Assembly (NCBI RefSeq): GCF_022539505.1
Contig: NC_061514.1
Coordinates: 244,454,124-244,518,123, forward strand
From: Lolium rigidum
Taxonomy: Eukaryota; Streptophyta; Magnoliopsida; Poales; Poaceae
Length of the DNA stretch: 64,000 nucleotides
Direction: 5' to 3'
This document shows, in pieces, positions 36,385 through 46,038 of the stretch (its first letter is position 1; the number at the start of each line of letters is the position of its first letter). Below the pieces are notes generated by a model that made no database searches, was not told the origin of the DNA, and worked only from the letters and a program-made list of their open reading frames with translations. The position numbers were made by a program, and so were the translations under genes.

Positions 36385-37310
36385 GAAGCATATACCATTC
36401 CCATATCATGCAACAAGGTATTATATTCTTCATCATTATCATCATCATCATTAGAGGATGTCTTAGGAGTCAAAGTAGGAGATACCTTTGATCCATTTGC
36501 CATAAGGCACATGTTCATACCGTAGAATGAAGCTATTCTTGAATCCTCATTTGAAATCGTGTCTTGATCCATAGAGTGTTTGGTTTCCTCTACATTGTTA
36601 GTCAACAACCAACTAGAGGGAATACAAGCATTTTGATTATGGGAACAAGACAAGGTAAGCATATCATCATGAGATCTATGTAAGCAATTTACACATGATA
36701 TGCAAGGACTATCAACACAAGCATGTAGATTATTTTCAATGCTAGATGTGTTTAAGTCCAAAGAGGAAGCATTGCAATGGGATAGAGATGAAGAATCATC
36801 ACTATTGAGCACAATATCAACATTGCAATTTTCCTCACCACTCACCATATCATTACCTCGTGTCTTGCTACACGTTGGTGAAGTGGAAGAAGATGAGAAC
36901 TCATCACGACCGGAGGTGGAAGCAACTTGGAGCTCTTCATGATGTGAAGGGGAAGAGAGCTCCTCGGAGTCACCACCGACCAAATGAGAAGTGGATCCAC
37001 CAAACATTTCCTTAAGCTTTATCCACATCTCATGAGACGATTTTCGCTTTATATATATCAAGAACCTATGAAAATCTGGTCTCAGGGAGAATACAAGCTC
37101 ATTAGATACTTGAGCTACAAGATGTAAGTTTTTCTCATCCTCTAAAGATAGATTTTGAGGATCCATCGGAGGAGAAAAACCTACATCTAGAAATTGCTCT
37201 ATATTTGGACACAAGGTCTGAAGGTTATAAAGCAAGCAATTTCTCCATAAAAGATAATCTGTGCCATCAAAGATAATTGTGTCATTGTGCATTATATTAT
37301 TAGCCGACAT
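36385..37310 (-). pseudogene. Element B gag, N-terminal part
   Basis: From ATG 37310 the frame reads as a copia gag: FDGTDYLLWRNCLLYNLQTL, then FRFLIY-type SSHEMWIKLKEMFGG, a Ser/acidic linker with SPSHHEELQVASTSG, and ends GMVYAS where element C begins. The remainder of gag is at 11233-12503. The frame is open for the whole segment. Confidence 0.85.
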
Positions 37311-37353
37311 CTTTACTCTCAAGGCGGTGAAACCTTAAACCAGGAGAGACCTT

Positions 37354-37365
37354 GCTTTGATACCA
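37354..37365 (-). other. Primer-binding site of element B
   Basis: The minus strand reads TGGTATCAAAGC two bases inside the right LTR, one mismatch to the initiator tRNA-Met site TGGTATCAGAGC. Confidence 0.85.
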
Positions 37366-37367
37366 AT

Positions 37368-40087
37368 TGAAAGATAGAGATGTTGCCTAGAGGGGGGGTG
37401 AATAGGCGTTTAAAAACTCTTACGGATTTGTCTTGTAAGAATGCGGAATTAAACTAACGTTTAGTTTACAAGCACAAACCCTAAATATGCTAAGCTCAAC
37501 TAAGTGTAACAATAACAACTAGAGCTAAGCAAGATAGGCACAAGATATATGTAGCACAAGTGATAGCAAGATATATGTACTTCAAGCACGATGGCTATCA
37601 CAAGGAAAGAGAGCTCGGGTATAGAAATAACCGAGGCACGCGGAGACGAGGATGTATTCCCGTGTTCCCTTCCTTTGCAAGAAGGTACGTCACGTTTGGA
37701 GGAGTGGAGGTCCACGAAGGATTCCCGCGCCACGAAGGCTCACCCTATTTTCCGAACCACACCCACGAAGGATAATGGCCCTTTCCTTATGGTTAGCTTT
37801 TCCTCCGCTCCGGAGATGGCAAGCTCCACAACCACTTCACAAGCTCCACGAAGGAGAAGCCCGGGCCTCTTCACAATCTTCTTGAAGAGATCACCGGAGC
37901 ACCAACCGCCAAGCCAACTAGGAGGTCTCCCTCCAAGAGTAACAAGCTCACGGTCTCTCACTCGAACTAATCGTGGTGGAGAGCTCAACACTATGCAATG
38001 ATGCAAAGCAAGAACACTAGATGTGTTCAAGTCCTTCATACTCAAATCCCACCCAAACAACAAATGCTAGGATGAGATTGGAGAGGAAGAACAATGGGGA
38101 AAGTCAACAAAAGACTCCAAGATCTAGATCCCAAGAGTTCCCCTCACTTAGAGGAGAAATGGATTGGTGGATGTGTAGATCTAGATCTCCTCTCTTAGAT
38201 CCCTCAAGAATGAGCAAGAATCATGGGGGGGGGGGACAAGAGAGAGAGAGAGCAAGTTCTTCAAAAGCAACAATGGAGGAGAGAGAATAGAAGAACTAGC
38301 CCAGCCCAAGGTGGAAGAAGGGATATTTATAGCCCAAGAGCAAATATAACCGTTGGGGGGGGGGGGAGACAGAAAAAACTGCAGGAAAAACGGGCAGAAA
38401 TTCGGCCCAGTCGGCGGCCCAGCCGGCCGACCGGATCTGGTGCTGAGGAGCAGGCTGGGGGTCCGGTCGGGCCGGCCCAGCAGCCGGGCGGGGCGGCGCG
38501 CCGCACTGGGCGACAGATAGGCCAGGGCAGCGCAGGAGAGTGGGCCGCGCGGGGGGAAGTGAGGCCTAGCAGGTGTTGCGCCCGGCCGGGCCGGGGCGGA
38601 CGCCGGGCAGGCCGGTTGCCTGCCGGCTCCTGGGCCGGATGGAGCTGGTCGGCCCACGGGACGCCGCCCGGCTGGCATGAGCGCCCGGGCCGGTCTCGGC
38701 CGGGTGGGCCGGTGTGTGGGCCGGCAGGCCGGTCGGCCTGCCGGCTGCCCCTCCCCTTTTCTTTTTATTTTATTCTTTTCTCCTTTTTCCTTTTTCTTTA
38801 ATAACGAATGCTCCCGAACTCCGATTCGAATGAACCCAATTTTGTTTGGAAGATAACAACAAAGGCTATCCAATAGAAAGTGAAAACACACGAATCTGTA
38901 GGAGGGGATTTTATCATGAATATAAAAGGTAGAACCTTATATCATGAATTACCAGTAAAATCACCCAACCTCGAAAACACAATAGAAGATGCATGCGGAT
39001 TCCGTTTTCGATGAACTTGGGCTTGTTGTAAATCTAGCAACAAGTTCAAGAACCTCACACAGAGAAACACCAAGAAGCAATAGGGATATGCAAAGTATGC
39101 AAAGGATTGAGCTCCCTAAGACGATGTGATCAAGTTACCCAACCGAAAGCCCCTCTTAATAGTGCGGCTATCTATCCTATAATCCGGTCTCCCATCAACC
39201 ACCTTGAGACCGGTAAAAGGAAAACCTAGCAAGGCCATACCTTTGCCTTGCGCATCCCACTTGATCTTGATGATAGCTCTTCAAGCTCCACTCAAGCCGG
39301 AATGCCCCACTTGATCATCGTTGCTTCGTGAAGACTCACAAATGCTCCCCCATACACCATGATGGAAAAGCTCCATTGATGCACATCTTCACATGTCCAT
39401 TATCACCAAATGGATGGCAAGCTTCAAGCATGTGATCCACTTGAGATGCTCATCTTGAACTTGCCCAACTCAACCTTGTATCTTCTCATACTCTATCATA
39501 ATATCTTGAGGTGTATATAAAGAATTCTTCACTTGGAATCAAGCTCTCAAGATCTTGATTATCCATTGCTTATCACATACTACCTCCGTTTCAAGGAATA
39601 AGGCGCACACGTATTTCAAGACGAACTTTGACCATAAAAATTGAGCAACAAAATCTTGGTTATATTATATGTATATAGTATCGTTGGATTCGTATTGAAA
39701 AGTAATTTTTAATGATACTAATTTCATACAAACAATCTTTATCTATTTGAAGTAATTCTTAGTCAAACAAAAAGCTCGTAAAACAAGGGTGCCTTATTCC
39801 TTGAAACGGAGGTAGTAAGATAGAGCATGGCTAATATTGAGTTCCACATAAGAACTCCATCTTCATTTCTTCTTCTTGATCATATCACATATATATCTTA
39901 AAGCGATGATCTTGATGCCAATACACAAGGTATACATTTATCTTCATGGCATCCATACTTGAATCCAACACATGGAATACAAGTAGTACCTATGGAATAT
40001 TCCTTCATATAAACTCAATGAAAACATTAGTCCATAGGGGTTGTCATTAATTACCAAAACCACACATAGGGGCAATATACCCTTACA
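37368..40087 (-). repeat. Element B 5' LTR (right copy)
   Basis: 2720 bp, including a 236-bp Stowaway MITE and its duplicated TA. GC-rich block at about 38390-38750, TATAAATA on the minus strand at 38324-38331. Confidence 0.92.
39580..39815. mobile_element. Stowaway MITE (Tc1/mariner type) in the right LTR of B
   Basis: 236 bp with terminal inverted repeats CTACCTCCGTTTCAAGGAAT / ATTCCTTGAAACGGAGGTAG, flanked by TA duplications (39578-39579, 39816-39817). The left LTR of B has the empty site CACATAAGATAG. The interior is AT-rich and non-coding. Confidence 0.95.
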
Positions 40088-40092
40088 CCTAG

Positions 40093-43073
40093 GCCAAGTA
40101 ACAATTCATTGAGCATATGAATCAACCAGTAAGTCTATGAACAAGTCAGCAAGCATATGAGCAAGACCATTAGGCATATACACAAGGACCAGTGACCAAT
40201 TGCACAGCATATAGGCATGAATCCATGGATTGAGCACATCACAGAGAGCCAGTAGGCATAGGAATGGCATCAGTAGGCATGTGATAGAGCATATCATGCG
40301 TAACAACACATCACAGGCAAGCAAGAATAGCAGCAGAGCAACACAGCAACAGCGTAGCAGCATACGCAGTAGAGCTCCATGTACAGATCGAGCAGAGATA
40401 GGGAGATTAGAGAAGGAAGGAGAAGCAGGGGTGTACCTGGTGGCGTAGGAGGCGGCAGCAATGGCGGCACGGTGGCACAGGCCGGCCACGGCGGTGCCAA
40501 ACCACGGCCTAGCCCGTGCCAGGGCACACATGGCACTAAAGTAGGCGGCGAGCACCCAGGAGTGGCGAGGAAGCACAAATCGACGGAGATCGCCACGAAT
40601 CCGTCGACGTCTGCGAGAATCGCACACGCGCACGAACAGACGAGGACGAAATCGACGGATCTACGCGGACAAGCAGACGTGCCGTCGCGCGCTGAGTCGT
40701 TCGAGCACCCTGGCATTCCCTGATTCGGCCGGAGCTGGCCGGAGCACGGCGGTGACCATGGTGGCGGCGAGGTCGCCACACGAATCGCCACAGGCGATTA
40801 GGGTTCGGGCGAGAGAGAGGTGAGCGAGCGTGTGAGAGTGAGGTGGGCCGAATCGGTTCCCACCGAACCGATTTGGATTGGCCGTAATGGGCTGTCCAAA
40901 TGGGCCAAGTAAGTGGGCTGGCCCAATTGGGCAAGGGGGGTAATTTAGTCTTTTCCAAATTTAAAATAACCCTGGAATTTAAACAAATTTTAAATAATAA
41001 AATAGACCTCTAAAAATCCAATAAAAATTGAATTAGTGAATGAAATATTATTCTTAACAAGAATAAAATAAGAAATAGAATTTTGAAAGCAAATTCAAAT
41101 CTTGGAATTTTTGAATTGAAATTTAAACTTGGAATTTTTAAATTTGTAATTTTCCTTGTATTTAAAAATCAAGGAAAATTTCAAATGAGTTCAAATATTT
41201 ATTTTCAAACATGTTGAAAAGGATTTTTATTATTCCAAGTCATTTCTTTTAAGAAAATATTTTCCAAAAGGAAAATATTCTAATATACCTATTTCTTTTA
41301 TTCCTTAAATAAAAGGAAAATTTTATTATTTCAAATAATTTTTGAAATAAATATTTCTCTAAAGGAAAATTCTATTACGCTGAATTCTTTTCTTTATAAA
41401 AGAAAATGATATTAATGACTTCAAAGTAATTACAAATTACTGCCAAAGGCATGAATTCTTAACTTAACCATAAATCTTAATAAATATGTTGGGGTAAGGG
41501 ATTCAACATAAAATAATACATCCATGCATGCATTATTTGGATTTTATAACATTGTCCTTACCGGACAATGATGTTTCTTTACAGAACCCGAGGTCCAGGT
41601 TCCATCCACTGCATTGAACTGCACTATCTCGCAGTCCACAGGCAAGTTGACCCTTACTCATGAAAACTTGATTATTTTCTATCAATTTACCGCAAATCTA
41701 TATACTTATCATTCCTGCATTGAAAATGAAATGTTACTTTTCCAATTATGAATATGACTATGTGGTTGGCAATGGAACCATGGTATGTGTTGACATGGTG
41801 GAGGTTCCATTGCAAGGGTTCTATTTATTTAGGACTAATCACCAATGCCGTCTAGTGATTCTAGCGTCGTACATTCACGTTAACCATAAGATCTATAATG
41901 GCTCTGGGGAAGCCAACTGTATCTTTTCCCTCTCGCATGCCAACGGACTAGTGATAAGGGTTGCCTGTATCGGTCTATCTTTGGTAAAGGTGGGGACATG
42001 TGGTCCGTCACGGCCTACCATTAGATAGAGGAGATGGCAGACATATTAAAGGCCTATGAAGGACTGTAAGGGTTGTCCGGGTCGGTCTATCTATTGTGTA
42101 TAGGACAGGGCATATGAATTGTTCGGAACGGTCTACCTTAATGGTAAAGGTGAGAACAAATGTCTGGGTCGATCTCTCCATAGATAAAGGGCAGGGCAGA
42201 CTTACAAAAGGGTGGGTCTGCAGGGTCGCGGAGAAGGCGGTGTGGGCTTGGATCTTATTTCCTGGCCTCACACCAAGGAAGTGTGGACGGGGACAAGTTC
42301 CTGCGGCTGGCAAAAATGATAAGGTCTCTTATGGGAAAAGTAACGCACCTCTACAGAGTGTATAAAATTGTGGCTTGTCACTCCTAGTTCCGGGAAGGGA
42401 ACTACGAACGCGGCAGGAAAGGAACTCCGTGAAGTTTTGGTCAACCTGTGAAGACTGGCGGGCATAGTTTTCAGAATAAAATCAATCTTTTGAAGAAATG
42501 TTTTCGAAACATGCATTGACCTGAGATTTCCTGATCAATGGTCGTAGCTAGTGCATCAAACACCTTTTTATCTTTTGAACTTGCTGAGTACCTCTATACT
42601 CACTTTCTTTCGACACCCGTGCTAGACTGTGATATGGAAGTGGAGGCCAACGACGGAGCGCCGGAAGGAGGCTACGAGCTGGTCTATGAAGAACCTGATA
42701 TGTCCGGAGGAGTGGAAGGCGTAGACTATGGGATAGTCTACGGGCCCGACAACAATGAGACGGAGGAGTAGTGACATACCTTAGTATCATAGAGCCGAGC
42801 AGCGTAGAACTTACCTAAATAAGTTGCTGAGCTCAGTTTGTTGGTTATGCTGGTTTTGTAATAGCTTTAGTAGGATCTTAGGGTGTTCTCGTCGGACCTG
42901 TGAGAATACCAACTTGTTAAGTCTGTGATTGTAATAATATATCGAGTGTTATGACCTGCAATGTTTCTGTTGTACCACTCTGAGGGATGTGATATGTGTG
43001 AAGAAGTCCCTTCATGAAGATCATATCAACGACTTGTATACTACAACATGTAGTGGTATGCTGGGTCACCGCA
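40093..43073 (+). repeat. Element A 5' LTR, second segment
   Basis: Continuation after element B, matching about 51433-54379 and ending GGGTCACCGCA. GC-rich part 40440-40870, a very AT-rich part 40960-41450, then a region with repeated GGTCTATCT-like words (41970-42180). It contains the small ORF at 42538-42771. Confidence 0.93.
42538..42771 (+). CDS. Small acidic ORF in the 5' LTR of element A
   Basis: 77 codons from ATG to TAG, open in both LTR copies (also 53844-54077). It contains CDMEVEANDGAPEGG, YELVYEEPD, VDYGIVYGPDNN; strongly acidic C-terminal half. Five residues differ between the copies (three Leu/Phe/Val-type changes, G/D and M/L) and there is no stop or frameshift. Lies downstream of the LTR TATA box, so it would be in the leader of the element RNA. 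Unknown function. Confidence 0.4.
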   Translation: MVVASASNTFLSFELAEYLYTHFLSTPVLDCDMEVEANDGAPEGGYELVYEEPDMSGGVEGVDYGIVYGPDNNETEE

Positions 43074-43075
43074 GC

Positions 43076-43087
43076 TGGTATCAGAGC
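43076..43087 (+). other. Primer-binding site of element A
   Basis: TGGTATCAGAGC, exact complement of the initiator tRNA-Met 3' end, two bases after the LTR. Confidence 0.93.
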
Positions 43088-43355
43088 AAATGTTGCGACC
43101 TTAGGTTGGAAAAACCTAGTAAAGGGAAAAACCTGTAGGAGTCAGGTAGAAATAGTAAAGAATTATCTAGAAATATGGTGCTTATTCACTTGAGAATCGC
43201 ATAATCATATCTTCTAGTGCGATAATTCTTTATTATAACTATTATGATACATGATTGTCACATCATCACTACCTCATCACCACATTATGGTTATGTTATC
43301 ATCACATCATAGTTACATTCTCACTACTAATATTCTATTCTTGTATACAACCATA
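43088..43355 (+). other. Element A leader
   Basis: Untranslated leader up to the extra ORF. It contains a candidate 5' splice site CAG|GTAGAA (GT at 43146-43147). Confidence 0.45.
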
Positions 43356-44480
43356 ATGGCGTACACATTTCCCAAGAGGACTTTAAGGAAAGTTGAAGGC
43401 TGGCTTGGTGATTACGATGGATGTCTTACAGATCTCCTGCGTGAGATGCTAAAGGAACTCCATTGTGAGACCAGGATACCTGTTCTCAAATACGTCTTTT
43501 ATGATGGAGAGATCATGGTCAAATCCAGAGTCTCTGTACAACTTCCTGACACATTGCTGATGAGTCGAATTATGTCGTATGGAGAATACAAAACACTTAC
43601 CACGACATACCATATGGGTATTTTCAAAGCAATACTCGAAATCAGGCAACACAAATCTGTGGAGCTGTTGTGTTCACCATATTCACATGTGCCTCATGCC
43701 GAGGAAGATGAGGATCCTTCCTTGAACCACCTGACTATGGCACACAAACATCCTGAGGTAGCAGCCCAACACATGGATAGCTGTAAGTATTTATTGACTT
43801 CTATGTATCTACTACACATGAAGATGGTGGAGGAGGTCACCCACATGCTAGATGAGTTCACGGACCCTGACAAAGTCCAGGCTGGAATGCATGAACTTAG
43901 GGCACAACCACAACACACCACACCTTTCTTTAAGCTAAACATTTTTGTAGATTTGAGTGACCAAGAGCCGAAAAGAGAACCACTCACACCCAACTTCGTT
44001 CCACATTATCCACAAGTGTCAGCATCATATGGCTTAGTATATAGGGGAGACGATTCCAGAAATCTAAACTGCTCTGAGTCACCAATCGAGAACTCGACTG
44101 GCTGGCGTTTCGGGGAACCATTTGTGGATGAAGGAGAACCCATCACTTGTGATACTGATGATGACGGGGGCGAGGTTAACCAGAATATTAACCAAAACTA
44201 TGGACAGGAAGAGAAAGGTACTGACTCCATTTCTTTAGACTTGGAGATGGGGGTATCCAAAACATCTAAGTACGAGGTAGGTGAGAGTTCTGGAGTGAAG
44301 AAGAAGAAAAAGAAGAAGATGAGGGGGCAGGTTGATAGAAACCCTTCATGGATGGCGAATGAGGGAGGTGTGTATCCTACTGGGGATACATACGAGTCAT
44401 TGTCTAGTTACTTTGGTATGACAGATCTCTGTCTTGGTACTTCATCCGATTCAGACTACATCCCTACTGGAAGGACCTAA
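43356..44480 (+). CDS. Extra ORF of element A between primer site and gag (unknown protein)
   Basis: Intact 374-codon frame from ATG 43356 (an in-frame ATG at 43251 would add 35 low-complexity residues). It is not gag: no capsid block or zinc knuckle. The N-terminal two thirds looks globular (GWLGDYDGCLTDLLREML, VSVQLPDTLLMSR, GEYKTLTTTYHMGIFKAILE, a His-rich helix around MYLLHMKMVEEVTHMLDEF). The C-terminal third is acidic and Asn/Gln-rich (VNQNINQNYGQEEK), then a Lys run KKKKKKKMR about residue 315 that could be a nuclear signal, and a Ser/Asp tail. Additional ORFs are known in plant LTR elements, but I do not recognise this one. It is fully open although gag and pol of the same copy carry at least five stops or shifts. 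Confidence 0.65.
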   Translation: MAYTFPKRTLRKVEGWLGDYDGCLTDLLREMLKELHCETRIPVLKYVFYDGEIMVKSRVSVQLPDTLLMSRIMSYGEYKTLTTTYHMGIFKAILEIRQHKSVELLCSPYSHVPHAEEDEDPSLNHLTMAHKHPEVAAQHMDSCKYLLTSMYLLHMKMVEEVTHMLDEFTDPDKVQAGMHELRAQPQHTTPFFKLNIFVDLSDQEPKREPLTPNFVPHYPQVSASYGLVYRGDDSRNLNCSESPIENSTGWRFGEPFVDEGEPITCDTDDDGGEVNQNINQNYGQEEKGTDSISLDLEMGVSKTSKYEVGESSGVKKKKKKKMRGQVDRNPSWMANEGGVYPTGDTYESLSSYFGMTDLCLGTSSDSDYIPTGRT

Positions 44481-44848
44481 GTTCCGGACGGTGTTCGGAA
44501 GACCAACCGCTGTACCGGATGACTCTAGGCATGTACACGGAGGCGAACGAAGACGATGAGGAGTAGAGCTCTGGAGAAGAATAATGTAGTATAGGTGGTA
44601 TTGTACTAGAACGTATTTTTAAATTCCGTTGGCTTGGGCTTTGAGCAAAATAAGTGGTTATATGGACCACATGTAATATATATGTGTAATGTTATGTTAT
44701 ATACAGTGTATATACATAATAAATGTTTGCTTTGGATTTGCTTCTTGATTTCATTGTGTGACTAGTTCTGGGCAATGAGTTGAGCTGAGAAAACATTTGC
44801 ATGGTGTAATTATGAGTAATCGCTCTTTGTTACAGGACTAGGGGGAAC
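44481..44848 (+). other. Element A spacer before gag with candidate 3' splice site
   Basis: AT-rich spacer. It ends CGCTCTTTGTTACAG|GACTAG (AG at 44834-44835), a good plant 3' splice site, 13 bases before the gag ATG. With the donor at 43146 this would remove the whole extra ORF (1690 bp). Sequence motif evidence only. Confidence 0.4.
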
Positions 44849-46038
44849 ATGGCGTTAGTCGAAACTGAAGATGCTCGAAGAGAGCGGGAGGCGAGAGAAA
44901 AGGAGGAAGCAGATGCAGTAGCTAGAGAGGAGAATGCACCACCACCACCACACCCAATGATGCATCCAAATTTCCAGCAATACATGAGAGGAATGGAGGA
45001 AGATAGGAGGAGGTATCAGGAAAGCCAAAACAAGAATATGCAGGATTTCTTTACTCATGTCATTAACGACAGGGGTAATGAAGGCAAAGGAGTAACCCTA
45101 TCAAACTTTCAAAATGCAAGACCACTACCTTTTGCATCAGCTCCAGAACCAATGGATGCAGAGGACTGGCTCATGGATACAGAAAGGAAGTTGAAGACCG
45201 TTGGATGCAACGATGAGGAGAAGATTCGGTATGCCACTTATCTGTTGTCAGGACCAGCGGCATCATGGTGGGAGAATCTTGTAGCAGTACACCCTCCATA
45301 AAAGGTGTTCACCTGGAGGAATTCAAGAAGAAGTTCCGGGATGCTCATGTTCAGGATAGCGTGGTGGAATTAAAGAAGAGGGAGTTTGAAGAGCTTCATC
45401 AGAACACTGCACCTATAATGCAGTATGTTTGGGATTTTAATCGTTTGGCTAGGTATGCACCCGAAGAGGTCGACACAGATGGGAAAAGAAAGAAGAGGTT
45501 CATGAAAGGTATGAATCCATACATGAAGATGCAACTGAGGCTGACAAAGACCGTAGAATTCCAGGAACTGATTGACTCGGCAATCACTTTCGAGGATGAC
45601 TACAGGCAGGTCCAAGAGGATAGGAGGGAGAGGGCTCGAATTGAGCCAAGGAAGTACCCAATCACTAAACCAACACCCGATAGAAGTTTCAAACCACGAT
45701 ACCGGCCTACCGGAAATCAAAACAATTGTGGAGGTCCAAATCAGAACCCCAAGTCTCAGATAATCTGTAACAACTATGGGCAGAGGGGACACATGAAAAA
45801 GGAGTGTCCGAAACCCAGGATCATATGCTATGGTTGTGGGAAGGAAGGACACATGAAGCCAGATTGTCCAAATAAGGCGTCATGGAGTGGACAGAACTCG
45901 GGAGGACGAGGTGGAGGCGGTAACAACAACAACAACAACAACAACAACCGCAACAACAACAACAAGAGGGGCAAACCGTATGGAAATCTGAATTGCACAC
46001 CTTGGAACAAGCGGGAGAATCGGATCAAGCAGTCCTAG
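44849..46038 (+). pseudogene. Element A gag
   Basis: ATG 44849. Capsid block EPMDAEDWLMDTERKLKTVG and YATYLLSGPAASWWENL, a TAA at 45299-45301 and a one-base shift near 45318, then ALKKREFEELH-type sequence (VVELKKREFEELHQNTAPIM), FNRLARYAPEEVDTD, KRKKRFMKGMNP. Two zinc knuckles: CNNYGQRGHMKKEC, where the second Cys is Tyr, and an intact CYGCGKEGHMKPDC. The tail is Asn-rich from an (AAC)n run, and a TAG (46036-46038) separates it from protease. Gag would form the particle; not functional here. Confidence 0.88.
45921..45963 (+). repeat. (AAC)n microsatellite in gag of element A
   Basis: Imperfect AAC/CAA trinucleotide run coding for poly-Asn with one CGC interruption. Likely variable between copies. 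Confidence 0.7.

Larger units (their letters stand above)
4930..40087 (-). mobile_element. Element B: Sirevirus-like Ty1/copia element, gag only, inserted in the 5' LTR of A
   Basis: LTRs start TGAAAGAT and end CCCTTACA on the plus strand and are flanked by the TSD CCTAG (4925-4929, 40088-40092). The primer site lies next to the right LTR and the purine tract next to the left LTR, so the element reads on the minus strand. The only recognisable coding region is gag, split by element C. Left of gag is about 3.4 kb of AT-rich sequence with several purine tracts, a Sirevirus trait, and no protease, integrase or reverse transcriptase. The LTRs are 2902 bp (left) and 2720 bp (right); after removing one MITE from each they are about 2470 and 2482 bp. 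Most likely a non-autonomous derivative mobilised by an intact relative. Confidence 0.88.

Noticed and set aside
12499..36389. GAA as a 3-bp target duplication for element C
   Set aside because: LTR retrotransposons of this type make 5-bp duplications; a shared GAA at slightly different offsets is expected by chance.
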